From Craterostigma plantagineum (lineage: Eukaryota; Streptophyta; Magnoliopsida; Lamiales; Linderniaceae): a stretch of 64,000 nt of DNA. The DNA is taken from assembly GCA_027422505.1 (NCBI GenBank), contig JAPQWV010000334.1:558001-622000 (forward strand), read 5' to 3'. Below the pieces are notes generated by a model. It saw only the letters and a list, made by a program, of their open reading frames with translations. It was not told the DNA's origin and did no database searches. Both the position numbers and the translations under genes were made by a program. Every line of letters starts with the position of its first letter. Position 1 is the first letter of the stretch. Shown in pieces: positions 10,999 to 21,900 of the stretch.

Positions 10999-12280
10999 CT
11001 GACAATTTAGAAAAACAAATCATTAGTCCAAGTATTAATTTGAGTCGAAATTTGAATTTATGAAACCATAGTAAGTAATCATATCATTGCTTGTTTGACA
11101 AACTTTCATTCGAAATCATGAATTGGCACATAGGTTATACGAAATGAACTTTTGAAGAGATAAAATTATTTTCGACATATGCATATAAGTGTCCAATTTG
11201 GTTTGGTCGAAAATTTCTAAGTGTTGAAATACTACTATTCACTCCGTGCTTTTTATGGCGCAAGAATTGAGATTCTCAAATTGATTGCCTAAGTGCGAAT
11301 TTTCAATTTCAAATCCCCGTTGTATTTTTCGGTCGAAAATTTTATTCGTTGAAGATCTCTACAGTGAAAAAGACTTAGAGAAATTTTCTAAGTGTTTGAA
11401 CTTGAAACGTGGCACTGTAGCCGATAAGTTTTGCGATCGAGAAAATTTCCGTGTAAATTTACGATCGAGAAAAATTATTTCAACATAAATTTATGATCGA
11501 GAAATTTTTCGCGCGTGAATAAAAATTTCCATCGTGAAGGTTGTCGAGAGAGAAAGTTTTTCGATTTTAAAATTTATTTTCACTGCGAAATTTTTCGATC
11601 GAGAAAATTGACAACGAGAAACTAGGTGACTCGCCGAAAATTTTTTCGATCAATTAAAATCATCGCTAATTCTTTTATGATCGAGAAATTTTATCGTCGA
11701 GAAATTAATTTTCTCGCCGCTAAAATTTACGATCACGAATGAAATCGAAATTTACTGTTTTCGATGTTAAGTTTTTCGCTCGAGACTAAATTGCCCTTTT
11801 CTATTTCACTTAGTGATTTTTCGCTCGCATTAAATCAAAATTAAATTTCTCGATGGTAAGCGATTTTGCGATGTATGTCATTAGTCTCTAATCTAAGTCA
11901 AATTTTAGCGATCATAAAACTTTTACACTGCAAACAGTGCTCAATCGAATTGTTGCGATCGAAAAAGTTCTTTGACACCTTTAAACGTTTCAAAGCCCAG
12001 TTTTCGCGAGACTTAGATTTTTCCTTTAAAACTGAGAGAGTCGAAAATCTACACCATCAGTGTGACTGTAAACCTAAAATTTATCTGTACTCGCAAATCT
12101 AGACCCATATTAAGCATATGAACAGGTATAAATAGCGGAAACAGTGCTTCGTGGTTTTGCAGTCAATAACAGATAAATCTTCAAAGAAAATCAGGCGAAA
12201 AACCATAAACACCTAAAGAATGTCAAATCTACCTTAAAAGACGAAAATCAGTGGAAAATTAAGGATTTTAAAGGGATTGT
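10999..12280 (-). other. Copia-2 ORF3 intron (truncated by Copia-3)
   Basis: AT-rich, without coding, related to the Copia-4 intron in the same orientation relative to ORF3. For example the GTCAAAGAACTTTTTCGATCGCAA region matches that near 37585-37610. It is dense in TCGATCGA and CTCGATCG motifs (11380-11850). On the - strand it ends in a T-rich stretch and CAG (11001-10999) before the ORF3 exon. Its donor side lies beyond the Copia-3 insertion. Confidence 0.55.
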
Positions 12281-12629
12281 TGTAGAATACCATTTCAAAT
12301 TGTGCTTGATTTTATTAGTTGTCCTTGTAATTTGGGGCGTTTTGTATAGTAGACCTTAGATTAGGACTAGTTTGATATTTATACCAAGCTTGTTTGGTAT
12401 AAATACATGTAAAGAAATTGTGCCGAATAGAGAAAGTTCGAAAATTGATCCGAAAGCTTGCAATTCAATTTCTAGAGAGAGAAACAACAGTAACTTTCTC
12501 ACCCTACTCGAATTCTCTCTATCGTTCTTCAAATGAGTTTTTCGATTGAATCTTATTGATTATCATTATCGTCGAATTACTTTGAATTCTTGCCTAGGAT
12601 CTTAGAGTTGTTAATCGTAGGACCTAACA
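12281..12629 (+). repeat. Copia-3 5' LTR (349 bp)
   Basis: TGTAGAATACC to GACCTAACA, followed after two bases by the PBS. Same family as the Copia-4 LTRs but visibly diverged. A TATA box lies in the right arm of a perfect 11-bp inverted repeat (12377-12387 and 12394-12404). Confidence 0.92.
12377..12404 (+). promoter_or_regulatory. TATA-box palindrome in Copia-3 LTR
   Basis: ATTTATACCAA, a 6-base loop, then TTGGTATAAAT. The TATAAAT is the probable LTR promoter. The same structure is at 23554-23581 and 42199-42226 in Copia-4. Confidence 0.55.
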
Positions 12630-12631
12630 AT

Positions 12632-12643
12632 TGGTATCAGAGC
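12632..12643 (+). other. Primer-binding site, Copia-3
   Basis: TGGTATCAGAGC, complementary to the initiator-Met tRNA 3' end, just inside the LTR. Confidence 0.92.
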
Positions 12644-13114
12644 AGATTCGTTCTGTTTTGAATCAAAAATTGTTACAATTGGATCGAAATCATTTTATGG
12701 ACACTGTTCATCGAAGAACAGTTTGGCGCGAAATTGTTTTCGATCCATAGCATAATTCTGTGCTTAATTGACTTGAATTTGATGTTCTGTGCTCGGTTAA
12801 GTGCTAAATGTTGATTTCGATCAAATCTGTAGCTGTTTGAACTTCGGATTTAGGATTAAATCGATTCTGTGAGTTACTGTTTGCGAGGAACATGAAGAAC
12901 ACGTTCTGATTTTGCTCAAATTCGACATATTTTGCTTCATAACGTGTTTAATTGCTTGTTCGTGCGTAGTAAGTGATTGATTGCGAGCAATTACCTGAAA
13001 TTTCACTATCTAATTCCTTGTTTTTTGTTTGAATCCGTGTTAATCGTATTTTGTGAATTTTTCTCGATCGTTCTAATTTTTCTCGCTAGGTTTACGTTCG
13101 GATTAGTTTCTCGA
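12644..13114 (+). other. Copia-3 leader, first part
   Basis: Non-coding leader after the PBS. It matches the Copia-4 leader (23823-24012) at its start, including the sequence around the two GAACAGT stretches. It is cut by Gypsy-1 at 13114/13115; the last five bases CTCGA (13110-13114) are the target duplication. Confidence 0.7.
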
Positions 13115-14606
13115 TGTAGCGACCCTAGCCACCGCTACCATTTCTAGTCTTGTCCTAGGTTCCTAACTACGTATTTTGTTGGAAAGATACGAAAATGCGA
13201 AATAAATTTTTTCCTTTTCGTGAAGGAACATTGTTTCTTTACATGTCAAAAGGGTGCTTCAGTATTCCTAACTACATTCAAGTCTTAAATACATGGGATG
13301 TGTATATATTTGCAGCAAAAGAATCTCCTATGTGCCCGGCCTCATCGGTCGTCGTCCACGTACACACCACCCCCAAAAGACGCTCGGAAGCTTCAAAAGC
13401 ATGCCTTGCCGGCTAGGCGATCACATATCATGTTCGCTCGTACCTACCACACATAACGTAAGGGTGAGCCGCCGTGGCTCAGTAAGTGAAAATATGCATG
13501 AATGCACGTGCCCTAATTCGCAAAGACAATCCGCGTCTATGCTTTTTAATTCTCACACATGTCCTAACACGCAACGACAATCCACGTCGATGCTTTCTAA
13601 TACTCATACTCTTTTGGACTCGTACGTCATATGGGCCCTCGGCTTTCAATCTTACTATGCGCCATTTCATAGAGCTCTTAATCCACAAGGGATTCATGTA
13701 TATGTGACGGCTCGCGCACTGGGAGGTTACCCGAGGGCACCTTTCAATCCCAGTGAGGCCTGTCACGCGGACGCTTCCCCTGGTAGCCAACTCCGAGGTC
13801 GCCAACACCAGAGGATCCCTCTGTGTCACGGTTCCCTCGTGTCGCATCCTCCAGGTTGCATCTTCCGCCATGGGGTTCCACCTGCCTATCGTGAATCAGG
13901 CATATTCGGCATCATAATCGCCATGGTCGCATAGAAGAGCCGTGACTCTTCATTGAGTCGACACAAACGCCAATATCGGCGAATATCTATCGCTCACAGG
14001 CGATCTTATGCACACTAGCACCTCATGCCTTTCGTACTACTTATGCGTGCAAATGCTCATGTCGTGATTCGTATGTATATGCATATCATGGAATCATGCA
14101 TAACGGCACTAAGTCATATAATCTCATGCGTAACAAATAAATCAACATTCAAGGTTCACGTAGTCACATAAACACGAAGTCACATAATTCATGCGCACAT
14201 ATGTTATGTGTCGTAGTTGATTTTCACTTACCTGTCGTCCAAGCGTAATTAATATTCTCCCCGTTAGCTCCTAACGTACGACCTTTTTGAATAAAAGGGT
14301 TATGCTGTTAGTACGTTTGCTTTTCTTGGATAATTCGTCGAAACAATAATTTTCGTCATGTTTAGTTATTTAGACTTTGTATAAATTCCCTAGACCTCGC
14401 ATCTCTCGATTTGCCTTATTAAATTTCCCAAGTCAGTCGATTTCTATATCTGTATTATATTTAAGTAAAGTTCTCGGCCCTTTAATAAATTTCTAAGTTA
14501 GAGAATTTAGATTTCTTTTGTGAAAGGCTCGGCGAAAGTCGTTTGATTTTATTAGGTTTCGCCCGACTTTGCCTGTGTGGGACTTCAACATGATTTCCAT
14601 ATAAGC

Positions 14607-15675
14607 TCGACATTTTATCCCAAGCTTGATCTCGAGATTTAATATAATTTTGACATCTGAAAATGTCGATATGAAACTCCACATAAATCTCGACATTTTC
14701 AAGTTTCGACATTTACTTTGTCAATTCGACATTTTACTCGACATTGTAAAGAAAATCGCGTGCTATGTTTTGGATGGATCTCGACATTATTAGACCTCGA
14801 CATTGTTGGGAAATCTTGGTGTTGTGTTTCGACATTTAGCTAAAGGGTCTCGACATTTTGTTCTTAATTTCACTCGACATTACAAAAATCTCGATATGAT
14901 ATATCGACAGAAATTCAACATAGGTCTCGACATTGTTATCGACATTTGAAACAGAAAATGTCGACATGTCTCAGCATGGATCTCGATATTTATTATTTGT
15001 TGATCTCGACATTTGTTTTGGTAAGGGTTCGACATTTTAGCCTCTCGACATTGTCTTCTAGTTCGACATTTATATCATTTTATTTGAACCCGACAATTAA
15101 TCCGGATAAAGTCTCGACATTTTCCTTAGCTTCGACATTTTGAAACTGAAAATGTCGACATGAATTTGACATTTAAGTTATCGAAAGATCTCGACATTAG
15201 ATGAAGCTCGACATTTAGCGAATCTCGGTATGGGTGTGAAATCTCGACATGTTATTCGACATTTTATTTCGACATTTCAAACAGGAAATGTCGATATGCA
15301 TTTAACATGAATCTCGACATCATTGTCGACATTTTTCCTCGACATTCTTAATTCGACTTTTTGCTCAGCTCGACATCTTCTCTAGTATTTTCGATATTTT
15401 CTTAACATCTCGACATTTTGAAGGTCTCGATATTCTTCTCACTAGCTCCCGACATTTTGTGCTCGACCCGACATTTCTTTCCTAGTAGAAGGACTCGACA
15501 TTTTACTCGAGATTGATCTCGACTTTAATGTCGACATCTAGCTCGACATTTTTATCCTAACAAGGTTTCGACTTTATCTTTAAACATCTCGACTTTTGAT
15601 AAATCTCGATATATTTCGTCGACATCTCATCTAACATGTCGACATTTATCCGGATAGAAGACCTCGACATTTATC
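14607..15675 (+). repeat. CGACAT interspersed-motif array in Gypsy-1 3' LTR
   Basis: About 38 copies of CGACAT, mostly as CTCGACATTT or TTCGACATTT, within 1.1 kb at irregular spacing of about 10 to 60 bp. Related CGATAT variants lie between. There is no constant period, so it is not a satellite. The motif is also present, sparsely, in the Gypsy-3 LTRs. Confidence 0.85.
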
Positions 15676-16507
15676 GTCATCTTCAATTTTTTCATCGTTG
15701 ATCATCCCTACCGAAACAAGATTCTTAGCTCGTTCTTCCTCGAATTATAAGCTCAAACTCTCTCTTCTACTTTTAGAACATTTAACACGAATTTATAGCC
15801 CCCTCGTCCCAGAATTCCTCTAATCCTAAACATGTTTAACTAAATAATCTTGGTACAAGATGTCGAATTAGTTTAGGGAGTTAGCTTTACTTACTCGAAG
15901 TCCTAGCTTGTTCAATGGCGTTGCTTGAGTTTCCTTCGGCCTCTTCTCCTTGCCCCTTCACTTGGTTTTCGTTGGGTTCTTAGTGAGGTTAGGGAAATTA
16001 GATAGTTGGGTAGATATTTTTAATTAAAAGGGAGACATGGTGATGGGGACTTGCATTTGACGTGAATATCCCCTCTTTTAAGGAACTTTGTTTCCCTAAG
16101 CTTTGCTTTAATATTTTTGGGCCCAACTTTTGCATCTAGTCCACTATAATTATGGACCCAATTTTATCCTTAACAAATAGGATTATATGTTCCCAATTTT
16201 ATTAAGTTTTCACCTCTAGCTTCTATCGATGGTTTCTCCTACCAAAGTCTTGTTTTTCATACAAATATTATTTCTAAATCCAACTTCAAACTCCTTACCG
16301 AGTTAGCATTCTCACTAACACGAACTTAACCCAGTGCGAGATATGTAATGACGTAAAACACATACTATGCACGAGGTTCATATAATCGCTTAACCTGAAA
16401 TTCATGGGGTCATCTAAGCTCAAGTCGTGCACGCACCTTTATGGGTCATCATATTTCGAGAATTCGAGTAATACAATCTAGTCTCGTCAATATTATTCCT
16501 TCCATTG

Positions 16508-16522
16508 CCCCCCCCCCCCCCC
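16508..16522 (+). repeat. Poly-C tract (15 C) in Gypsy-1 3' LTR
   Basis: The equivalent tract in the other LTR (22348-22357) has 10 C, so the tract has slipped since insertion, or reflects a sequencing error. Confidence 0.8.
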
Positions 16523-16850
16523 ATTATATATTTTCGAGAAGTCCTTAGCAAATTAAATATTACTTAAGCACCAATTAAAATACACGGGATGCATACCGTC
16601 ACGTAAGTTCATGATTGTATCCAAAATTCATGACGTCATGCAGGCATGCAATTCATCCATGAAATTCACGTATATCACATAAAGGCATATAATATACGCA
16701 CATTAGGCTTGAATTAATTATATGTCCTAAATAAAATTTTTCACTTAGGAGTCTAGCCCCTTAACGTAATTATCCCAACGATGTCCCTAATTAATTATTT
16801 ACACCTTAATTATATCGTAAGTCCCGTAATTAAATTTTACGGGTCTTACA

Positions 16851-16866
16851 TCCTCCCCCCTTAAAA
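16851..16866 (-). other. Polypurine tract of Gypsy-1
   Basis: On the - strand this reads TTTTAAGGGGGGAGGA, directly before the LTR TGTAAGACCC. The preceding TTTCGGGGGCGAAA is the same 3'-end signature as in Gypsy-2 (near 31480) and Gypsy-3 (near 63515). Confidence 0.85.
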
Positions 16867-17672
16867 GAATTTCGCCCCCGAAATTCCGTTAGCTAGGATA
16901 AGTCGGGGTGACAATGGGTAGGGAGTTGAGCTGGCTTGGTTAGGTGATAAGGATTCACCGTATTGCTCGTAAAGATGTTTCCTTACTAGGAAGAATGGAA
17001 CTAGTGTACTCTCGGGAAAGTGGAATAATTTTTCCGAACTTTGTACTTCTGAGAGGGGAAATTTAATCTTAGACCGAAGGTCATCTCGATCTAGCATTAG
17101 GGAATGAATAAGAGATATAGACAAAAGGGAATAGGTTTCCATCTTTGGTTTCCTCGTGCCTACAGTTTATCGCGGCCTTCCTCTTTGGCCCACCGCTCCT
17201 AATGGTAACTATGATCTTCACGTAGAAACGAGGATTAATTATTCGACCCGGAGTGAGAGGAAGAAAAGCGAATTCTATAACAGTTAGAATAAGATCTTTC
17301 CGATCGCCTTGGATTTAATGAGCTAATTTCCTGGTAACGTAAGTAGGAAGGTTGCTCAGGTGATCGATCGCATATCGCCTCGAGGAGCTAATGGGAGTGA
17401 CTAGAATTATAACTCCAGCAGGTGTCAGGATCTCTAGCATCCACCACGCTTCCATTGCGCCGTTCTGATATTGGACCTATGGAGTCTTTGTTCCTTTACT
17501 AGGGAATTTAAATACGGGTTCCTATTTTGAAAGCTTATTTGTTAGGCTACTGTTCGCATTGAATATCGAGTTGGCTCGATTAGATCGGCTAGGATTAATC
17601 ATGTGCCTCGCCACATAAGGAGTGAATGCAAAGGATGCATGGTCCTAGGTTCACTAGAAGACAAGTGGAGGT
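16867..17672 (-). other. Gypsy-1 interior without pol
   Basis: About 0.8 kb between the gag stop and the polypurine tract. No protease, RT or integrase motif is readable in any frame. It occupies the place where about 4 kb of pol stands in Gypsy-2. The only open frame of note (17142-16861, 93 codons) resembles nothing I recognise. Confidence 0.7.
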
Positions 17673-18800
17673 TCACTGAATGGATAGGGTACCTGCCCCC
17701 ATATGCGGGTTCTCTTCTGTTTCTTCTGCTGTGAGCGTGTATACTCGAGCAGGTGTCGTCGGCGGCTTGGCCTGATTTGCTCCCTGGCCTCTATTTGTGT
17801 TCTCTGGGCAGGCTACGGAGTAATGGCCTGGCTTGCCACATTTAAAGCAGTTGGCGTGTTCGGAGAAACAAACGCCCAAATGGCGACGTGCACATTTTGG
17901 GCATACGGGTACATTCGGTTGGGGCCTACCCTGATTCTGGTTAAGTTGCCGGGGTGGACCGGGGCGGTTTTGGAAGTTGGGTTTCCCGTTTTTAAGGACG
18001 AGCTGCCTCTTTGGATTGTTTCCGTCCCCTTTAGGTCCTTGTTCCAGCTTTCTCTTGTTCTCCTGGGCTCGCAAAATTCTCATTTCGGCTTGTTCGGCCA
18101 CCAGAGCGCGCTCCGCTACTTCGGCATATGTAGCCCCTTGGAATCCTGCCATACTAACGTCGCGGTAGAGCTCGGGCTTTAGGCCCTCCATGAAGCGCTC
18201 GATTTTCAACGAGTCGGTGCTCACCATATGAGCAGCGAACCGGGAGAGCTGCTCAAATTTCCTAATGTACTCTGCTACCGTCATAGCTCCCTGGCGGAGG
18301 TTGATGAACTCGTTCATCCTTTGAGCTCGAACGGAAGCGGTGAAATACTTTCCACGGAAGAGTTCTTTGAAGTGTTCCCAGGTCATTGTTACCGGATCTT
18401 CCAGGGTTAGAATCGTGTCCCACCAGTGGCCGGCGCTTCCCCTTAACAGGTATCCCGCGCACAAGGCCTTTTCAGTGTTGGGGGTACGACTATGCTGGAA
18501 CATGCTTTCTATGGTTCGGAGCCAGTCCTCGGCCGAACTTGGGTCAAGGGCATCCTCGAATGTCGGGGGTTTAAGTTTACGAAACCTTTCCCCGATCATT
18601 TCAATCCTTTCGGCCTGAGGCGGTCCGGTACTTGACTGTCCTCCAGCGTTTTGCTGCTGGATTAACTGCTGGATTTGAGCTGATTGCTGGCGGACTAACT
18701 CCGTCAGCTGGAGGATGGTCGCATCCCTACTATCTGTAGGGGCTGCCGTTTCCCTATTTGGTTCGGCATCCCTACTTCCCTCGCCTCTAATTCTAACCAT
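17673..18800 (-). CDS. gag: Gypsy-1 Gag (intact, 375 aa)
   Basis: The only complete retroelement gene in the window. It should form the capsid and nucleocapsid of the particle. The ATG is at 18800, 143 bases from the PBS; the start MVRIRGEGSR matches that of Gypsy-2. The N-terminal 45 residues end in a Gln-rich stretch (QIQQLIQQQN). The Retrotrans_gag domain covers roughly residues 70-215 (ERFRKLKPPTFEDA, AEDWLRTIE, GSAGHWWDTI, FRGKYFT, NLRQGAMTVAEYI). A basic linker follows, then two Cys clusters: CPKCARRHLGVC and a canonical CX2CX4HX4C knuckle, CFKCGKPGHYSVAC. The frame stops at TGA just after VYTLTAEET, the point where in Gypsy-2 the protease with its DSG site begins. So protease is lost. 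Confidence 0.93.
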   Translation of the reverse strand: MVRIRGEGSRDAEPNRETAAPTDSRDATILQLTELVRQQSAQIQQLIQQQNAGGQSSTGPPQAERIEMIGERFRKLKPPTFEDALDPSSAEDWLRTIESMFQHSRTPNTEKALCAGYLLRGSAGHWWDTILTLEDPVTMTWEHFKELFRGKYFTASVRAQRMNEFINLRQGAMTVAEYIRKFEQLSRFAAHMVSTDSLKIERFMEGLKPELYRDVSMAGFQGATYAEVAERALVAEQAEMRILRAQENKRKLEQGPKGDGNNPKRQLVLKNGKPNFQNRPGPPRQLNQNQGRPQPNVPVCPKCARRHLGVCFSEHANCFKCGKPGHYSVACPENTNRGQGANQAKPPTTPARVYTLTAEETEENPHMGAGTLSIQ

Positions 18801-18942
18801 CGTATTTCGTTCTATCCTGTCGTCCCTAAGGTAAATAAATCATATCATTCAAATATTCACGTAAACGTAATACTTACGAGCAAGGCTGCTTCCGCGCTTT
18901 TGGGTGTGTGTACATGGATAGTCTGCAGGACCTGTGACCGAA

Positions 18943-18954
18943 GCTCTGATACCA
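18943..18954 (-). other. Primer-binding site, Gypsy-1
   Basis: TGGTATCAGAGC on the - strand, two bases inside the LTR at 18957. It shows that 18957-22685 is the 5' LTR. Confidence 0.92.
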
Positions 18955-18956
18955 AC

Positions 18957-21900
18957 TGTAGCGACCCTAGCCACCGCTACCATTTCTAGTCTTGTCCTAG
19001 GTTCCTAACTACGTATTTAGTTGGAACGATACAAAAATGCGAAATAAATTTTTTCCTTTTCGTGAAGGAACATTGTTTCTTTACATGTCAAAAGGGTGGT
19101 TCCGTATTCCTAACTACATTCAAGTCTTAAATACATGGGATGTGTATATATTTGCAGCAAAAGAATCTCCTATGTGCCCGGCCTCATCGGTCGTCGTCCA
19201 CGTACACACCACCCCCAAAAGACGCTCGGAAGCTTCAAAAGCATTCCTTGCCGGCTAGGCGATCACATATCATGTTCGCTCGTACCTACCACACATAACG
19301 TAAGGGTGAGCCGCCGTGGCTCAGTAAGTGAAAATATGCATGAATGCACGTGCCCTAATTCGCAAAGACAATCCGCGTCTATGCTTTTTAATTCTCACAC
19401 ATGTCCTAACACGCAACGACAATCCACGTCGATGCTTTCTAATACTCATACTCTTTTGGACTCGTACGTCATATGGGCCCTCGGCTTTCAATCTTACTAT
19501 GCGCCATTTCATAGAGCTCTTAATCCACAAGGGATTCATGTATATGTGATGGCTCGCGCACTGGGAGTTTACCCGAGGGCACCTTCCAATCCCAGTGAGG
19601 CCTGTCACGCGGACGCTTCCCCTGGTAGCCAACTCCGAGGTCGCCAACACCAGAGGATCCCTCTGTGTCACGGTTCCCTCGTGTCGCATCCTCCAGGTTG
19701 CATCTTCCGCCATGGGGTTCCACCTGCCTATCGTGAATCAGGCATATTCGGCATCATAATCGCCATGGTCGCATAGAAGAGCCGTGACTCTTCATTGAGT
19801 CGACACAAACGCCAATATCGGCGAATATCTATCGCTCACAGGCGATCTTATGCACACTAGTACCTCATGCCTTTCGTACTACTTATGCGTGCAAATGCTC
19901 ATGTCGTGATTCGTATGTATATGCATATCATGGAATCATGCATAACGGCACTAAGTCATATAATCTCATGCGTAACAAATAAATCAACATTCAAGGTTCA
20001 CGTAGTCACATAAACACGAAGTCACATAATTCATGCGCACATATGTTATGTGTCGTAGTTGATTTTCACTTACCTGTCGTCCAAGCGTAATTAATATTCT
20101 CCCCGTTAGCTCCTAACGTACGACCTTTTGAATAAAAGGGTTATGATGTTAGTACGTTTGCTTTTCTTGGATAATTCGTCGAAACAATAATTTTCGTCAT
20201 GTTTAGTTATTTAGACTTTGTATAAATTCCTAGACCTCGCATCTCTCGATTTGCCTTATTAAATTTCACAAGTCAGTCGATTTCTATATCTGTATTATAT
20301 TTAAGTAAAGTTCTCGGCCCTTTAATAAATTTCTAAGTTAGAGAATTTAGATTTCTTTTGTGAAAGGCTCGGCGAAAGTCGTTTGATTTTATTAGGTTTC
20401 GCCCGACTTTGCCTGTGTGGGACTTCAACATGATTTCCATATAAGCTCGACATTTTATCCCAAGCTTGATCTCGAGATTTAATATAATTTTGACATCTGA
20501 AAATGTCGATATGAAACTCCACATAAATCTCGACATTTTCAAGTTTCGACATTTACTTTGTCAATTCGACATTTTACTCGACATTGTAAAGAAAATCGCG
20601 TGCTATGTTTTGGATGGATCTCGACATTATTAGACCTCGACATTGTTGGGAAATCTTGGTGTTGTGTTTCGACATTTAGCTAAAGGGTCTCGACATTTTG
20701 TTCTTAATTTCACTCGACATTACAAAAATCTCGATATGATATATCGACAGAAATTCAACATAGGTCTCGACATTGTTATCGACATTTGAAACAGAAAATG
20801 TCGACATGTCTCAGCATGGATCTCGATATTTATTATTTGTTGATCTCGACATTTGTTTTGGTAAGGGTTCGACATTTTAGCCTCTCGACATTGTCTTCTA
20901 GTTCGACATTTATATCGTTTTATTTGAACCCGACATTTAATCCGGATAAAGTCTCGACATTTTCCTTAGCTTCGACATTTTGAAACTGAAAATGTCGACA
21001 TGAATTTGACATTTAAGTTATCGAAAGATCTCGACATTAGATGAAGCTCGACATTTAGCGAATCTCGGTATGGGTGTGAAATCCCGACATGTTATTCGAC
21101 ATTTTATTTCGACATTTCAAACAGGAAATGTCGATATGCATTTAACATGAATCTCGACATCATTGTCGACATTTTTCCTCGACATTCTTAATTCGACTTT
21201 TTGCTCAGCTCGACATCTTCTCTAGTATTTTCGATATTTTCTTAACATCTCGACATTTTGAAGGTCTCGATATTCTTCTCACTAGCTCCCGACATTTTGT
21301 GCTCGACCCGACATTTCTTTCCTAGTAGAAGGACTCGACATTTTACTCGAGATTGATCTCGACTTTAATGTCGACATCTAGCTCGACATTTTTATCCTAA
21401 CAAGGTTTCGACTTTATCTTTAAACATCTCGACTTTTGATAAATCTCGATATATTTCGTCGACATCTCATCTAACATGTCGACATTTATCCGGATAGAAG
21501 ACCTCGACATTTATCGTCATCTTCAATTTTTTCATCGTTCATCATCCCTACCGAAACAAGATTCTTAGCTCGTTCTTCCTCGAATTATAAGCTCAAACTC
21601 TCTCTTCTACTTTTAGAACATTTAACACGAATTTATAGCCCCCTCGTCCCAGAATTCCTCTAATCCTAAACATGTTTAACTAAATAATCTTGGTACAAGA
21701 TGTCGAATTAGTTTAGGGAGTTAGCTTTACTTACTCGAAGTCCTAGCTTGTTCAATGGCGTTGCTTGAGTTTCCTTCGGCCTCTTTTCCTTGCCCCTTCA
21801 CTTGGTTTTCGTTGGGTTCTTAGTGAGGTTAGGGAAATTAGATAGTTGGGTAGATATTTTTAATTAAAAGGGAGACATGGTGATGGGGACTTGCATTTGA

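Larger units (their letters stand above)
7123..12280 (-). mobile_element. Copia-2, 3' half (LTR, ORF3, part of intron)
   Basis: A minus-strand copia element inserted in the Copia-0 RT. From its 3' end it shows an LTR (7123-7472), a polypurine tract, ORF3 (7468-10998) and an ORF3 intron (10999 onward). It is interrupted at 12280/12281 by Copia-3, so its first exon, pol, gag and 5' LTR must lie beyond the window. The 5 bases outside the LTR are GTGAG. It is clearly diverged from Copia-4, hence older. Confidence 0.8.
13115..16850 (-). repeat. Gypsy-1 3' LTR (3,736 bp)
   Basis: On the - strand it begins TGTAAGACCC right after the polypurine tract and ends GGTCGCTACA. It contains a 1.1-kb CGACAT array (14607-15675) and a run of 15 C (16508-16522). 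Toward the left end (13480-14050) it has a GC-richer part homologous to the Gypsy-2 LTR. Open frames within it are not supported as genes. Confidence 0.93.

Noticed and set aside
13293..13934. A 213-codon open frame, repeated at 19135-19776
   Set aside because: It lies inside the Gypsy-1 LTRs; its repetition only reflects LTR identity. Composition is low-complexity (His/Pro/Ser/Arg) with a comparable open frame on the other strand and no recognisable motif.
14607..15675. CGACAT repeats as a CRISPR array or satellite
   Set aside because: Units are 6 to 10 bp, spacing is irregular, there are no uniform spacers and no cas genes, and the setting is a plant LTR.
18943..18954. tRNA-like match TGGTATCAGAGC as tRNA genes (also at 12632, 23811, 26910, 45416, 58872 and 6058)
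   Set aside because: Only 12 bases match and each adjoins an LTR end; they are primer-binding sites.
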